A stretch of DNA of 64,000 nucleotides from Ficedula albicollis (taxonomy: Eukaryota > Chordata > Aves > Passeriformes > Muscicapidae), in NCBI RefSeq assembly GCF_000247815.1, contig NC_021677.1, positions 8,078,382 through 8,142,381 on the forward strand, read 5' to 3'. This document shows, piece after piece, positions 30,086-44,800 of the stretch (positions are counted from its first letter, which is position 1; every line of letters starts with the position of its first letter). The position numbers and the translations under genes were made by a program. Below the pieces are notes generated by a model. It was given only the letters and a program-made list of their open reading frames with translations, searched no databases and was not told the origin of the DNA.

Positions 30086-31086
30086 ATTCCTTTTACATGC
30101 ACAGATTATTCCTCAGGTAAAGAAAGTTCCCATTTTCTCCATACTCACACAGCCCATTCACAGCTTACACAGAACGCAAGATGTTAAGGAGGAACAAATT
30201 CTTTCCCAGGAATTCACCAACACTGAAGCTTTGTTAACCACAACTCCTTGGATTTACATAATCTCAGAGTTCCAAAAACGTGAAAAAGCTTCCACTACCA
30301 GGGTGGTGTTTGCAAAAGCATCTCAGGGGAATAATTTTGCAACCTGCTGACACTGTAAACACTCGAGTCTTGGGGGAACCTTTTCAAAAACTTGTGGTGC
30401 ATTTTCACTCTGGCAAAGTAATGCAGCTCACATGAAACCACCCCAAGGGGGGTGAACAAACACCCCTTATTGTTCTATTTCATATGAATCTATGCTCAGT
30501 AAGCAGCAGGTACAGGATGTTTCTTGTAGCACCAGGAGACACACCAGTAGCAAAGAGTAAAAGCAGCAACACTCCCACGGTAGCAGTAAGTTCATTTTGC
30601 TTGTTTGTTTTAGAAGCAAGGATAAATTTCATGTAACAGATTCTGGAAGACTCACAAAATATTTTATTTTCATTAATATAACTGGCTGAAGGGGAGTTGT
30701 TCCCAGACCTTCAGAGCACTTGTTATTTGACAAGGAAAAGTTCAACTTCATCTCCCACTGAGTTCCTGGGATGCCTCTGCTCAAAACCTACATCCTTACA
30801 TGCAGCAGATATTAGGGATGCCTTTCCAAGGATGAAAACAAACCTCACCAAACCTGCTTTGAACCCAGTCATGCCTTACAACCACATATGCACTTCAAAC
30901 CACAGTGATGCCACCAGGGGTTAATGAAGAGGCTGAGAGAGAAGTGCTAATTACCAGGGTCAGAATGGTATCCACACCCATTATTACTTTATACAGCACA
31001 GCAATTCATTTTATTTCTATTCTTTCCAATGCTAGACACTAACTAGTTTCTTCAAGAATGAAAAAAATCAAGCTGGTCTAGTGTAA

Positions 31087-31171
31087 GGTGTCCCTGCCCA
31101 TGGCAGAGGGTTGGGAAAAAGATGGTCTTTAATGCCCCTTCCAACCTGAACCCTCATAAGAATCTGTGATG
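31087..31171 (+). mobile_element. CR1 LINE 3' tail
   Basis: Reads 'ggtgtccctgcccatggcagagggttggg', then 'gatggtctttaatgccccttccaacctgaacc' and ends '...agaatctgtgatg', the forward CR1 tail with a degenerate terminal octamer. Confidence 0.85.
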
Positions 31172-34100
31172 ATTTTCTTAAAAAAAACCAAACTTTTTCT
31201 TTCCCCCCTGCACTTGCACAGTAGATTCAACAGAATCCAGACTTCTTGGCCCACGTTGCTACAACTCCCATTCATTCAGAGGGTCCAAGTCTTGAAGAAA
31301 TGGAACAGGCAATATGAAGTGCAGGACTAAACCCTGGCCACACCACAGAAGCAAACAGGTTTTGACATACAGAGGGCAAGTAGGGAGCATATAAGCAGAA
31401 AAACAAACAAAAATGAAAAACTGCAAAGCAAGAGGTTCTAAGAGAAGCAGACTGTTTCCAACACAGCCAAGCAAGTGGAGTAGTTTAGTACAGGCAAAGC
31501 CACTTAGGTTTGGGCTAAAACTCAGATTCAATCCAGAGATTAGATTCAGAACCCAAATTTCACTACTGCATTCCTGAGGGGTGTCAGTGACTCCCACAGC
31601 TCCAGCAGCTCTGCCAAATACATTAGCTCAGCATAGATTCAACTCAAGAGATGGCATTTCAAAATTGCTCACATGATGTCTCCAATTCTACTCTGATACC
31701 ATAAATATAAGTCTGTTTGGAGTATAAATCCATTCTGGAAATGTACCTGATGATAAAAGATGACAGCATCTATTTTAAATGCGATTATTATTTGAAAGGT
31801 GCTTGTTACTGCTAAATGATTCCTCTGATAAAGCTCAGTACCTGCAACACACACCGGTATTCCACTGGAATTCCACCTCCCAGGAGTGAGCAGTTCCCTA
31901 AACTGCTAATTAACGTGATAACACGAGGGCTCCACTCAGATACACTGTAATTGAATTTAGGGTAGAGAAAGAGAAAGCTCTGCCATCTGTATCTGCACAG
32001 AGGGAAGCGCTTGATTTGGACAGGGATGGGGATTTTTTTGGTCTCTCTTTAGCCAAAGGGGAACCCTCTCAAAAGGGACTGTTTGCTGAGAACTTGAACT
32101 CAATGTGTTTGTGCTGATGGTATGCCAGCCCCTGGTGTGCTTCGTGGGAAGTCTGTCAAGCTTTGTTTGCAAATTTTCTACATCTTTTTAAAAAGCATTT
32201 GTGCCACTGTTCCCTCCCCCCCTCCAAGCAGTCCTGAATAATTAAAGCGTTTTTACAAATTTTGTAATTAAAAGACCTCCTGAAGTTACTATAGTAACAA
32301 GGCTTTTAGAAATCAATTCAATAAAACAAAAAAAATAGGGTTGATTGGTTGGCTTTGATCTTCTCTCTTTGTTCATTGGCATGAAGAATATTCTGAAAGA
32401 TCATATTCTTCTTCCCTCTCAACTGCAGAGTTGTTATATTCCAAGATGTACAGTGTGTAAGCTTCAATATTCATCATCAAACCATGGTGTAAATGGGGAC
32501 AACTTTCTGGGTGCTGTTTTTTTTTCTGGGACCAACCCTGACAAATACAGAGCAACTCCATTTATTCAGTTTTAAGAAAGCCTTATCAAATGTTTACCAT
32601 TGCTTATTTTGCATTGAAATCAACACCTGGTAAAACTCTCAACCACGACATTCATTTCAGTGAATATTCTTCCAAAAATACAACCCAGTTCAAGTTAAAA
32701 GGACAAAGCTCAGAGCTCATGAATTTCAAAGCAGGATCCAACTGGATGGTGCAGTTAACTTGCTTTAGGTTTCTGTTTCAGGAGTGTTCCTACTTTGAAA
32801 AGTCACTTTAAAGAAATGATGAGCTCTCCTTTAACAGCTCTGGTCCTTCTCACATTGGGTACAGAGCCAGATCATTGTTTTTAGGGCACAGGCCATGTCT
32901 TTTGCAGTTTTCTGTTCTTTTACTTCAATTTCTAGCCAGTGAAAAAAAAAAATCACACTAGAAATTTTCACCAGGGAAAATATTCAACAGGGAGACACCA
33001 ATTAGAAGACCACAACAGTCTGGATCTGGGGGCATGAGGAGGATGAGATCCTATTTACCAAGTCTTCTCCCGCTGCACCTAAACACAGGTGCTGCTTGCT
33101 TTGCGATCCCAACCCAGCACAAACAGCTTGATGCAGCTGCCACCCATGCTGGAAGGGCAGGATTTGCATCCCAGAGCCTTTCCTGGGAAAGGGCGAGCTC
33201 AGTTCTCAGAGCCAAGTCTGGCCTCTGTTGCAAGCAGCCACCTCCAACAGGGTTTCAATTTGCAGTGATGAAAATGAAACTTTTCCCCTATAAGGGACAA
33301 TTAGCTTTCATTAAGATATTTGTATTATTTACTGGGATCTGCTGGAAAAATACTTTCATGAACATCTTGCTGCCTTGCAGAAGATGAAATTACAGATCTT
33401 AATGTCAAAATATTATCCACAGATTTGGAATGCTGTGCCTATCTCTGGTGTCACCTCCATCCCAGGACGCTGGCATGGCCCCACTTGGTCCTCATCCATC
33501 AGTCATGTCCCAGGCTTCAAACCAACACCATTCCAGGGACTCCCTGCAGTCCTGCTTTCCCAACTGTGCTGCTGCAACTCTAATGGAAACTCCCATTTCC
33601 CTCAGAAGAACATTTGGGTGCCCAGGTAACCGGGCAGGCTGGGGAGGAGGTAGAGAGATCCACACTCAAGTCCTGTCCTGCCTTGTGGTAGGAACACCCG
33701 AAGGTGTTAGACCAGCTCTGCAAGGCACATCAGGATGAATCCAGCCCACAGCTTATGCAGAACCAGCGAGACCAACACTTGAAAATTATTTTTCTCCAGA
33801 GGAAGAGACATTTTAGAACAAATTTAGCAACCAGGAAATTCAGCCGCTCATAAATCAATAACATTTCCAGAGGTTTAACATGACTTATGTAAAAGCTGTT
33901 CTTTATGTCTAATTCAGGACTGTTGTTACAAGTTTACTCAGCCAGATAAATTTATGGTGACACACATTTATGGAACGAGCCTAAATTTCCATGAAGAACT
34001 TGATCTTACCTTAAATAACCAAGTTTACTGAGTAACTAATTTTTATTGGTCTGAAGGGCCATTGTTTAAAATAGGTTTCTTTGCAGATAAGAGATAGGAG

Positions 34101-34772
34101 CCCAGATGCTCATTTCAGATACACAGCTGGAGCTCAGATGAACACCAGATCCATTTGCTAAAGTCAGAGCCTGATCTGAAAGCAATAAATCACAACTTTT
34201 TGTTTTATATTTAAGTTAATGCTAGTGAACTTCCTCAGGCCTTTGGAATTTTCTATTTGTAATTAAAAAAAGAAATCATATTCTTAGCTGCTTCATGACA
34301 GAAGCTGCTTTTATCTGTGCTAAACCAGTTCTTATTCAATGTAACACTGAATTGAGTTGCAGTTCTAAAAGGAGCCACAAAAACAATGAGGGATTGATTA
34401 TTTTTTTGGTAAAGTTTTGCAAAATAGACAGTAATGAACTCTATAGAGATGCCATAAAGAAAAATGCAGTAGCAGATGCATCCCCCCTTCACCTTCAGCA
34501 TCTACCAGAGGGCTGTAAAAGGAATAAAAACCTCTCCTAGGAAGGACCAAATGGAAACAGACTGAGATTTCACTTTCAACATGGAAAGGCATTTTGTAAT
34601 CAAATCACGTGTGATGCGCTGAGAGTTGGCTCAATCCAAGAAGGCAGCTCCCATTCTCAACTTGCTGCAGGAGCATCTCTCTCCAGCACAATTCCCTGCA
34701 AAATCTCTAACCAGAATAATTCCTTAAAATGAACAGTCAACGCTCCATGGCCTAAGCATGGCAAAACCTTCT

Positions 34773-34978
34773 GTTGCAAGCGGACCACCCTCTGATAACT
34801 TCTCAATGTCCAAAGGAATTTCAGGAAGACAGCATCCCATTTCTTGTCTGGCCATAGAACAGGATGCTGAAGATGCTTTGCTGTGTCGTATCCCGCCTCC
34901 ACTCTTTGTGGACTGTAAATTCCTGTGGTCCTGGGGTTGCTCTGAAAACTCCTGAATTCTGCTGCAGCCTCACAGCAC
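34773..34978. repeat. 206-bp tandem unit, copy 1 (period 213 bp)
   Basis: Begins GTTGCAAGCGGACCACCCTC and ends CAGCCTCACAGCAC. It is identical by eye to the second copy 213 nt downstream; a 7-bp spacer (CCCCTAA) separates them. The family is not recognised. Confidence 0.95.
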
Positions 34979-34985
34979 CCCCTAA

Positions 34986-35191
34986 GTTGCAAGCGGACCA
35001 CCCTCTGATAACTTCTCAATGTCCAAAGGAATTTCAGGAAGACAGCATCCCATTTCTTGTCTGGCCATAGAACAGGATGCTGAAGATGCTTTGCTGTGTC
35101 GTATCCCGCCTCCACTCTTTGTGGACTGTAAATTCCTGTGGTCCTGGGGTTGCTCTGAAAACTCCTGAATTCTGCTGCAGCCTCACAGCAC
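34986..35191. repeat. 206-bp tandem unit, copy 2
   Basis: Identical to copy 1 over all 206 bases. Because the 213-bp period equals 71 codons and neither unit has a stop in that phase, the minus strand reads through both copies as a 178-codon frame (34657-35193) with an internally repeated sequence. I do not recognise the protein and regard the frame as a by-product of the duplication. Confidence 0.95.
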
Positions 35192-37076
35192 ATTCAAGAC
35201 ACCTTTGTATTGATTACTGAAGAACTGGCAGAAGTCCTAAATCAACAGCACTTCTGGCCATTAGGTAGCATCAAAATATCAACTCAGATTCAAGGATTCT
35301 TTCCAGTTTTGCCACTCTTTGATGTCATTTTAAACAAACCACTTCTGCATACATTTCTCATTTTCCTTTCTGTTTTAAACTTGCAATACCTTCTGCCTTA
35401 ATAAGCACTACAAAGCTTATTTAGTACTCACAAAATACCAACAATAAGTACTTAATAAAAATTCCAAGTTATTTAATATAATAGTAAGTTTTATAGGCTT
35501 ATTTATATAAGGCTTGGGCCCTTGCATTGATTTGTAAGCAGGGTGTGAGCTAGAAGTAGCACACATATTCTTACGTGTCATCTTCTCCACCTCTACGCTG
35601 CCTACAACACTTGGGGATCTACCCAGAGACTCACATAGCTTTTCCATATAGCTGAAAGGGGAAAAGAGGCTTTCCTCATGTGCCTGGTATACCCTAATTC
35701 TGCTCAGCTGGAGAATATTTTAAAAAAGAACGATGACAACCTCTGACGTACCCAGCAGAGTCATCGCCAACACCATGCAAACTGAATCCAAAAATAGATG
35801 CCTGACCTTCAGAGAGAGAAAGAGAAAGAGACCTTCCCATCATTTGCAATAAGGAAACTACCTTGGCTTATCAGAAAGCAGAAGTTGCTGGGCTGAACCA
35901 GCGTTTGTCACCAGGCAGATATGTGGAAGTTGCTGCTGGGGAGCTGCACCAACATGTTCTGCAATGAGGTTTCACAGTGCTCTGCTCTTCTACAACATGG
36001 AAATGTTACTCAAATGTGGCTGACTGTACACAGGGTATTCCTTAGAATATTCCATCACTGGCTTTCAGTCTGACAGAGTGCCACAGCTGAGCTGAATGGA
36101 AATCCCCAGAGTTATCTGGCTACTTAGATTTTCACTACTCTTCTTCTGTCCCAGCCTGCCAGGCTGGAGATGAAACATCAGATGAGCAAGCAGTTCAAAG
36201 CAGTTGTGGAATTTATTGCAAACATGAGTGATTTTTGCTGCAGTAAGGTCTTCTTATTTTCACTGAAGACTTGATGCTCACAGTATAAAATCACTGCTAA
36301 TAATTCCCATCATCAACTGGTGCTGTGCCAAGTGCAACTTGTCCTCTGGAATCCTAAGCTCTAGACTTTCACATAGGGAGACCACAAAAACTCAAAACTT
36401 AAGCCAGCCAGGATATATAGAACTCAATCTCAACTTTAATACTGACTTAAAACGTGGTCTTGGACAGTTAATTGAATTTTCAGTGCCGCATCAATATAAT
36501 GGGTATGGTGCCATACTAATTAGCATAAATATTCAACTTAAATAAAGTCAGGCGTTGCTGAAAAAATAAAAAAGGTACTCAAAATACAAGAAAAATCTAT
36601 CCCACACATGTCTTTATTTTCATAAAGGGATCTGCTTTCCTTTTCCTTTTTCCCCCAAAGGGATTAGTTTTCCTTTTCCCACAAAACAACCCCACCAGTG
36701 AATGCAGACCCCATTTTTTAAATCACGTCACGTTTATTCACCCACAAACTTCCATCCACTGCTACATTCCCTAGAAATAATGTGGACAAACCTGGAGAGG
36801 TTTGCAAATATTTTTACTGCATCCAGGCCAATCAGACAACATAAAAGCAGAAATAATATTTGATCCCTCAGGAAAGCAGGGGACACGCCTAGTACTCCAC
36901 TCTCCTACACCTCTTCACAGGATGCTACTACAGAACTAACTACAGTGTACTGCTATTACAGTAAATCCATTCAGTGCTGGGTTCCCTGCTGTTTGCTCAT
37001 AGTAATTCTCATTCTTGGTCATCCTTCCCATTTTTTTTGTTTTGTTTTGGTTTTGTTCTACAGGGGTTTTTTGGCC

Positions 37077-37096
37077 TTTTTTTTTGGGGGGGGGGG
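37077..37096. repeat. T9-G11 homopolymer junction
   Basis: Nine T followed directly by eleven G in a generally AT-rich intron. Short enough to be genuine, but prone to length error. Confidence 0.85.
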
Positions 37097-40000
37097 CGGT
37101 GAGGAGAATGAAGGAGGAATTCTGAGCAGTTTATCTTGCAATCTCCACCTCCTGCTTGGTTTCCAAACCACAGCATTCACGCACAACTCTTCCACAACCG
37201 TATTTTTAAAAGAACTTACATATACACGTCTTCTTCACAACAGAAAATTACCTTTGCTTTAAGTGTATGAGGTTTTTTTGTGGGCAGTAAGTGTAAGTTT
37301 CAAGTTAAGCTGCAGTTAATAGACTGTTACTGGTACCAGTGAAACAGGTTTCTCACAATGCATCGCAAGAAGCTTTCCTATTGAAACTGTTTAAATCACA
37401 TTGCCAGTTTCTTGGGATTGTTATTTATGATAAAAATGTAAATATGAATCCCCTCAAAGTCAGAGCTAAACTATGTACCCAAATTTATAAGCTATTGTGA
37501 TTAAGAGCAGCTGAGCTGCAAAGAAAAAAAAATAGAACAGAGTGAAAGAGAAAAGTGCCAAACCAGATCAAAGAAGTGAGCAAAGAAGCCTGGAAAGATC
37601 TGTTTAGCTCAGAATCTGAACACCTTTTTAGACAAGTAACAAGAGATCCCACCACCTTCAGAACACAAGAGACCCTCATCCTAACACTGCATTTCTGCTA
37701 TGAGGGCATTTCACAATTATCAGTATTCCCAAGCATGGGAGCAGAGAGATATTTGTGGCATGAGACCTTTGAAAAAACAGTGAGGTGTATATCCACATCT
37801 GGGGAGCAATGCTCCTGTACCACTTGTCCCAGCTCTGACCCCAAATCTCTCCAGCTACTGACCTGTATTTCCAACTCAGATGCTTTAATCTCCTATTATT
37901 CTATTCTCAGAGTAATTTATTCTGAGATAAAAGCTATAAAACAGAACTTTCTTTCCCCTTTTACAATTCCAAACTCCAATTCCACTCAGTGTCATCCCTT
38001 CAATGATCACATTTTTGGGAAGGCTTTTTGATATTTATGCTTGTAGAAAAGATACCAGACACAACTACAGTAGGATTAGAAACATGTAAGCACATGGTGT
38101 GCTGGATAAAACTTTACAAATTCCTTCCTAGTACTTGGGGAGGGAAATGAACCCGCACAGCAGGGCTTGGTTCTGCAATGAGAAAAGTTTAATTAATAGC
38201 TTTCAGCACAATGCAGAGGTGGTTTCTCCAGAATCCTGGGACTGGGAGAAGCTCACTCCTGTCTGGATTTACAAGCAGAGTACCTGTACAAATCAGCAGC
38301 CCAAACATCCCACCAGCTAAATCCCAGGACACAGATGACAAGTTACACGGGGAGCTTGCATGGGGTTGGATTGCTTTATAAAAAGGGGTTTTACTAGCAC
38401 ACGTTTCAGATGACTTGAGAGCTCAGTAGTGGCTTCCTGAATAATGTGTCTGGCTCAAACTCACACCAATAAAACTTTTACACCGGACCAAACTGCCACC
38501 TAGTATTTTAACATCACACATTATGCAGGGAAGCTGTTTTAGAGAGCTTTAAATGCTCTATATTTGCTCTACTTCCTTGCGTCTCCAGCAATTCCGCAGC
38601 CGCCAGGAGCAAATGGCACCCAGCTGCACACTTAAAGGCACAAATGCAACATTTCTCAGGTCCCTTGAAGGGAGCTGGTTATTAAACAAAGATGAAAAGC
38701 AGTGACAGGTTCTGGTCAGAAAAAAACCATTTCTGGACCTATGTTTAATACAGGGCTCGCCTGTGACAGATGCACAGCCTAAACCTGATTTCAGGGATGC
38801 TCTCCTGAATTAGCAGAGCTCCATCCATCGGGACACAGGGAAACCTGGCTCTGAGCCATCTCCAGCTTCTGAATCCTCGTGTGTGCTAGGAATCAAAGGG
38901 CTGGTCACATCCCCCGAGTGGAATGAATTAGTTCCTGACAAAAGATAACACTTTACTGGAGAACGCTGCTCCCTGAATGGGAAAGTGCTGAAAGGGGCTG
39001 CATTTCTGTAACGTGAGTGTGTGTTTAAGGGTCCCCTCTGGATAATCTACATGTAAATGAGGTAACATTTAGTGCAAGTATCTCTCGAAACTTAAACAGG
39101 CTGCACATTCTGAAAGTTAAGTAAAAACAGAACCAAGGGAGAGAACCCCTAATTACCGCATAGCGAGGGGACTGATTAAAACCATCAGGGCAAGGATCCT
39201 GTGTTTCATTAAATAAATATACCAAGTTGAGCTTTACTGTTATTTTAGCTGATGAAGGAAAAATAAAGTCTACCTCTGCATGCATGAAATTACCTAAATT
39301 CAAAGTCTCAATGGCAGCAAGAGCAGTGCAAGACTCTTTTCCCCCCTAATGTTTCTATTTAGTTACTCAGATTAATATGAAATGTTGAAGCACAGTTAAC
39401 CTCTGGCATTTTTTGCATCTACACAGAGCAATTTCTTTAGATTTCACATGGCAGGGTGTAACTAATAAATGCAACATTAAAATACCATTTTAATTATTTT
39501 CTTCAACTAAAAGCAGAGAGGAATTACAGAGCATTTTGCTGTAATGGACAACGCCACACTTCACTCATTCTCTAGCACATGTGGGGGTTTTGCTGCTTTC
39601 TAACTACTGCATTAAGTATTCAAAACTGATTGCCAAGAGCTTGAGCAAACAGCCTTGGTGAGGTCATTTCTGGGTAGCAATTTCACAGGGGGTTTACTTC
39701 AATTAGAGCAAGACAGACATGATTATGTGTGTGTAGGGAGCAAGTTCCCTCTTGCTACTACCAAACCAAATTTAGTTCCACTGCTCCAGACAGAAGGACA
39801 CCTTCTTCTGGGATATACCAATATTTACAGTCTATACCTCATTAGCCAGCATTATCTCTGCTGACATTTTCCAGAGTTTTTAATTATGTCAAAAAGAAGT
39901 GTCTATTCTTCCTCCGTTCCTCTGAGGGAACTCTGAATCCAGGAATGGCACTGCTGGCTAATGGGATCCAGCCTCTTCAAGGAAGGGTTCAGCACATGCT

Positions 40001-41379
40001 CAACACTTCCACAGGACAGAAAGTTACAACTCTTATCAGTTATTTTTATTAATTACTTCAAAATCTCGAGATTTAGGAGCTTTGTTCAAGAGCTGAACAA
40101 GTTAAGACAGAATAACTTTCAACGTCACGGTCCCCATCCCTCTCTTCCCTAAAGTTTATAACCCTAGAAGCAAAATAAATGGAAGTTGGAAGGAAAGCAG
40201 TGTGGCTACCCTGAAACTTGCACTGTCACCAGCATTGCTATTTTAATTGGTATAAAATCCTCTTCAACTACTTGCTTTTATATTATTGGTCTGTAATTTT
40301 TGGTTGTGACGTTATGTTTTTAAGGGTTATGTAAGACTAAAGCATAATCCCGTACCTGTTTTCCTGGGCAAGCAGTGTTTAGAGCCACATTTTTCCAAAG
40401 AAATGTTGAATGAGCCCTTGGTTTTTGTGAAAGCTCCACAATGCAGTGGGTAGAGAAACCAAAATATTTGCTTCCCACATCCCCAGTTGCACAGAGTGCC
40501 TCAATTCTCCAAGTACATGGAGGCAGCATCCATGCAAGTTCATGCAGCACTCATGACTAAATTCAGAAAGGGCAGCCAGTGATGAAGAATTACAAAAGAG
40601 AGTCTGCTGTAAAATACTTTCCCATCTTCTAAACTTAAAATCATCAGGTAGGTTGTGCCTTCAACTCTGGTTGGGAGGACAGGAAAGGAGAGGAAAGGAG
40701 AAAGAAAACAAGCACTGAAACCTGAGACCAGATCTCAGGCAGAAGCAGACTCACAGTCAGACTTTAAACTCTTGTTTTTGAAGGTGCCTGGACACTGTTA
40801 TTCTCACACACTGCAATAGCTGTAACTCAGGTGAGTTTGCAAAAAAACCCCGTAATATTCAATTGCCACAGAAGACTTAAAGGATTTTTGTTGATTTGAT
40901 TTTGCTGAGGTTTTCGGGGAGTTTTTTGATGGTTTGGAGATGCAGTAGCTTTTTCATTTCTGTTTCATTTCAGTTTTTTTAAACAACAGAAATAGTTTTG
41001 ACTGTACTGATGTGTACAAAGGAACTCAACAACCCCTGGTTGTGGCAGCAAGCATCCCAGTCATGAAATGAAATAACTTCTCTATGGAAACACCAAAGTG
41101 CTCTCTTGAGTTTCGTGCTCTGACAATGAAAATTCTACATTTGAAATGTCTTTTTCCACCTCACAAAGTCACAGCCTCAACCACATAATTCAGCAGCATT
41201 TTGCAACCTGAAAGGTCTCCTGCACTCAAGGTGAGGCAGAGATGGGAGCAAACCATACAATGCAATGTAATGATAATGATCAGAGAACAGCAGCTGATCC
41301 TGAGGTCCAGCTTGCTCAATCCCTTCATGAGCAGCCTCAGCAGGTTTGTGGGGAACACTACTTGAGGCTCCCCGCTTCA

Positions 41380-41815
41380 AGTGGGATGTGGATAAACTGC
41401 AGAGAGACCAGATGGTCTCTGCCTGGAATGGTGAGGGTACGGGACCTGGGCTTGCAGAGTCTGGCTTTGAGGACACCTAAGCCCAGTTTAAAAAGCACCT
41501 ACAACTATCTTAAGGGTGGCTAACAAAGTTTACAGAGTCAAATTCTCATAAGCAGTACATGATGAGCACTGGCACAAACAGTGACTTAAGAGCCTCAGGC
41601 TGGGTATCAGGAGAAATTTCTTCACGAAAGAAAGTGAGCAGGTTGCTCAGTGAATCTGTGGGACCTACCACAGGGATGCTTCCAAGATTTAGAGATGTAA
41701 AGCCATTGCTTAGTTGATCTAGTTCTGGCAGGAGTCCAAGCAGAAGTGGAAATAGACTGAACAACCTCCAGGAGCAAAATCTAACCAGCATTTCAGTGAT
41801 TCTAAGGTGCACTGC
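41380..41815 (+). mobile_element. CR1 LINE 3' fragment, about 430 bp, degraded
   Basis: In forward order I see 'gcacctacaactatcttaagggtgg' (near 41497), 'ggctgggtatcaggagaaatttcttcacg' (near 41597), 'gcaggttgctcagtgaatctgtggg', and a tail 'acaacctccaggagcaaaatctaaccagcatttcagtgattctaag'. These are the ordered landmarks of the CR1 ORF2 end and 3' UTR. It is old: many substitutions and no intact frame. Confidence 0.85.
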
Positions 41816-44800
41816 AGCTAGGATTTCCAGCTTGCCAAGTATTAATTTCTATTCCTCCTCCCACCCCTTCTTGGGTTTAATTCATCAGCTCATTATACTT
41901 TCACAATGAATCAATCAAAAATACTTGAAAAATCCAAAAAAACCCCACAAATAAACCCTAAGCCACAGTGGACTGCAGCTTCCCTGATGCTGAACAGAGC
42001 ACGTATCCATGACACTACCAGGAAAAAAAGCTTATGTGATATTTCTATTTGAAACACCTCACTCCTTTATTAAATGCTGCTTTTGTCTTAGCTTGTCATA
42101 AGCTGAGGAAGAGAGAGGGGCAAAGGAAGCACATAATTCCCCACCAATAAAAATAAACTTAATATTCATTCAACATTTTGAGCAGACCCAAGCACTTCAA
42201 CAATACTTAAAGCCTTCAACACTGCTGCCTGCACTGCCTGAATGCTGTTACCAAAGAGTGGCTGATGACTTACATTAGGAAGTTGAGGCCAAAGAATAAT
42301 GTATCCCAAAGAAGCCAAAAAAAAATAATAATCAGTGAACAGCTGTGTGATTGCTGCACAAGAGTTGTGGGAAAAGCAGTGCAGCAAGGTCAGGTTCTGA
42401 TCCATTACATCACTGGGAATCAAGACAGGCTCTGCTGCAGAAGGAAGCCATTAAGGATGTGAAATAAGCACTAGAGATGTGAAATAAGCTCAGAGTCCAC
42501 TCCACAATCTGCAGGACAGGCAGCAGAACACACTCATTAGCATAGGCACATGAATGCCATTATTCAAACAAAATTAATACTACGCTGCTCTCAGCTCCAG
42601 CTACTCACTGTGCCAAGCCATGCGTATTTTAAGAGGAGGCACAACTCAGACCCCAAGAGATCTCATTCTGGTTCACCTCATGCTTTACTAACCCTTATAT
42701 CCAATTAAGGCTGCCAGTTTTATGAACTCCTATATATTAACGACCACACAAACCTGACTGCACCCTCCCAATAAAATGAAAATACTGCTTGAGTACCCTT
42801 CTTAAAGGCTAGATAGAAGCTTGATCCCGTGGTTATGATCCTATTTTGGCTTGCAGGAATAGACAACTACATTATTAGTCAATTACAGAGCAGGTTTCTG
42901 ACCAAATCTACTGATCCCTTTCTCTGTCTCAAAACTAATCTAGGTTTTACAGTTGATCCATTTACTTCCACTCCTCAAAAAAAACCCAACTCTGTAACAA
43001 GTTAACATGATTATAATGTAGTAAGCTCTTCTCATACCATTAGGACTACACAGGGGATATAAAAGAAAGACATCCCCAAGGAACTCGGGGGTTTAACTAC
43101 AGAAAAAGTCCTGCTGTAAAATAAGCACTGGGATTTTCAAGGGGAGAGGAGATGCAGAAGCTGTTTTATGTATTGAAAGACTTTTAGGAAAGTGAAGGCT
43201 TTTGTCTCGGCAAAACGGAACAAAGGAAAGAAGCCACTATCCCAGGACAAAAATCTACATAAGAGGAGAGTTCAGAGCAGTTCTTTGCGCAGGTATGTAT
43301 ACAGCCACCTCCCACTCCTAAAAATGAGTAAAAGGAGAGCCAGTACTCCAACAGGAACCTCTTTTGGTTTTACTCCCTATTATACCTCTATTTGATGCTC
43401 TTAACCTGTAGATCTGAATATACAACATATGTCTTAGGATCCTTGGCATTACAAAATGTACAAGAGATGCAATAAGGTTTTTTTTAATAATAAATGAAGG
43501 TCGAGCTAAGTGATTAATGAGTTCTTTAATGTGTTATGCTGATTTTGTTCCAAAATAAGCAGCTGCTTTCTATGACCTGCCTCATTTCAACAGCAAATCA
43601 CAAAGAAAAAAGTAGAAGAAATCACTCCCACATGAGTCTCCTAAAGCTCGTGCTGTTCATCACAGAACAAGCCCAGAAAATAACCTGCTGTCCGTGAACA
43701 ACAGAAAAGTGTCCTCAGATGAACCAGTCGTGCACAACAAATACTTCACATTTTTCCAGCTATTCCCTGAACAAACTCCTCAGTAACAGCTGAGAACAAA
43801 AAGCAAGGTTAGGAGAGCAGTTGGTTATTAATGCAGATCCATATTCAGACCCAGAAGTCAAATTAGAATGTGTCTATCAAGCCCTAATTAAGATGAATCA
43901 AATACAACTTCTCTGTTGTCTTCTAGAAATCACTCTGGGTGACAAAGTCAGCTGAAGCCAGCCCATGCAAGCTCCATGAATATTTTAAAGCAAGAAATAT
44001 TGTCTCTCCCCCCCAACAACTGGCTCAAGGGACCTGACAACAAAAGATCTCGTACCTCTAAGCAAAATTCAGATTGAAAATACAAGTGACAGTAGCTCCT
44101 CACCATTGTGGAGTATCAGAAAGAGCTGCAGCCCACAACAGATTGTTCCAATCAGCCTTACTCAACCACTTGAGCACTCCTTTGTTATGCACTCTCATCA
44201 GAGGAATACTTGGCAGTGTTCACATGTAAATCACCAGCAGCTTTTTGGATCACTTCTTTTAATGTAGAATCAGCTCAAACTTTTCAGAATTGGGATGTTT
44301 CATTAGAATGCTTCTTTCAGGAATACAATGCGCTGCTGAGGGCTCAGGCAGATGGCTTGGCTGAGACAGTCTGCCATTTGAACACTATCTCCCGTCAGAT
44401 TTAAATAAAATCAAAAAGGAAAAGCAGCAAATCTTTCTGACAATATATTGCACATAAAAAGGCAGCAGTTACTGGAAGATACAGGGTCATGAAATAAACT
44501 GCCTCAGTCACTGATCCCAGGCCCAGGGTTAAACCCTACCGAAGTTTTTAATTTCTAATGAGATTAATTGGTAGCTCCCATCTCATTCTTGACAGATACA
44601 TCACCAGTGCATCCAGCAATATCTGGCAGTGTAACACACAGACCTCACCTTACTCCTGTTCACAGTTCCATTCTTCCAAGCAGCTGGAGAGGCACTACAT
44701 ACACAAGCCAAACTGGAAAATGCCCGGAGAACAAACCACCTTCTTATATGGCTCCTTTCAGTCAGAATTAAAAACCGCAGATGGGCCTGGGAGAGAAAGT

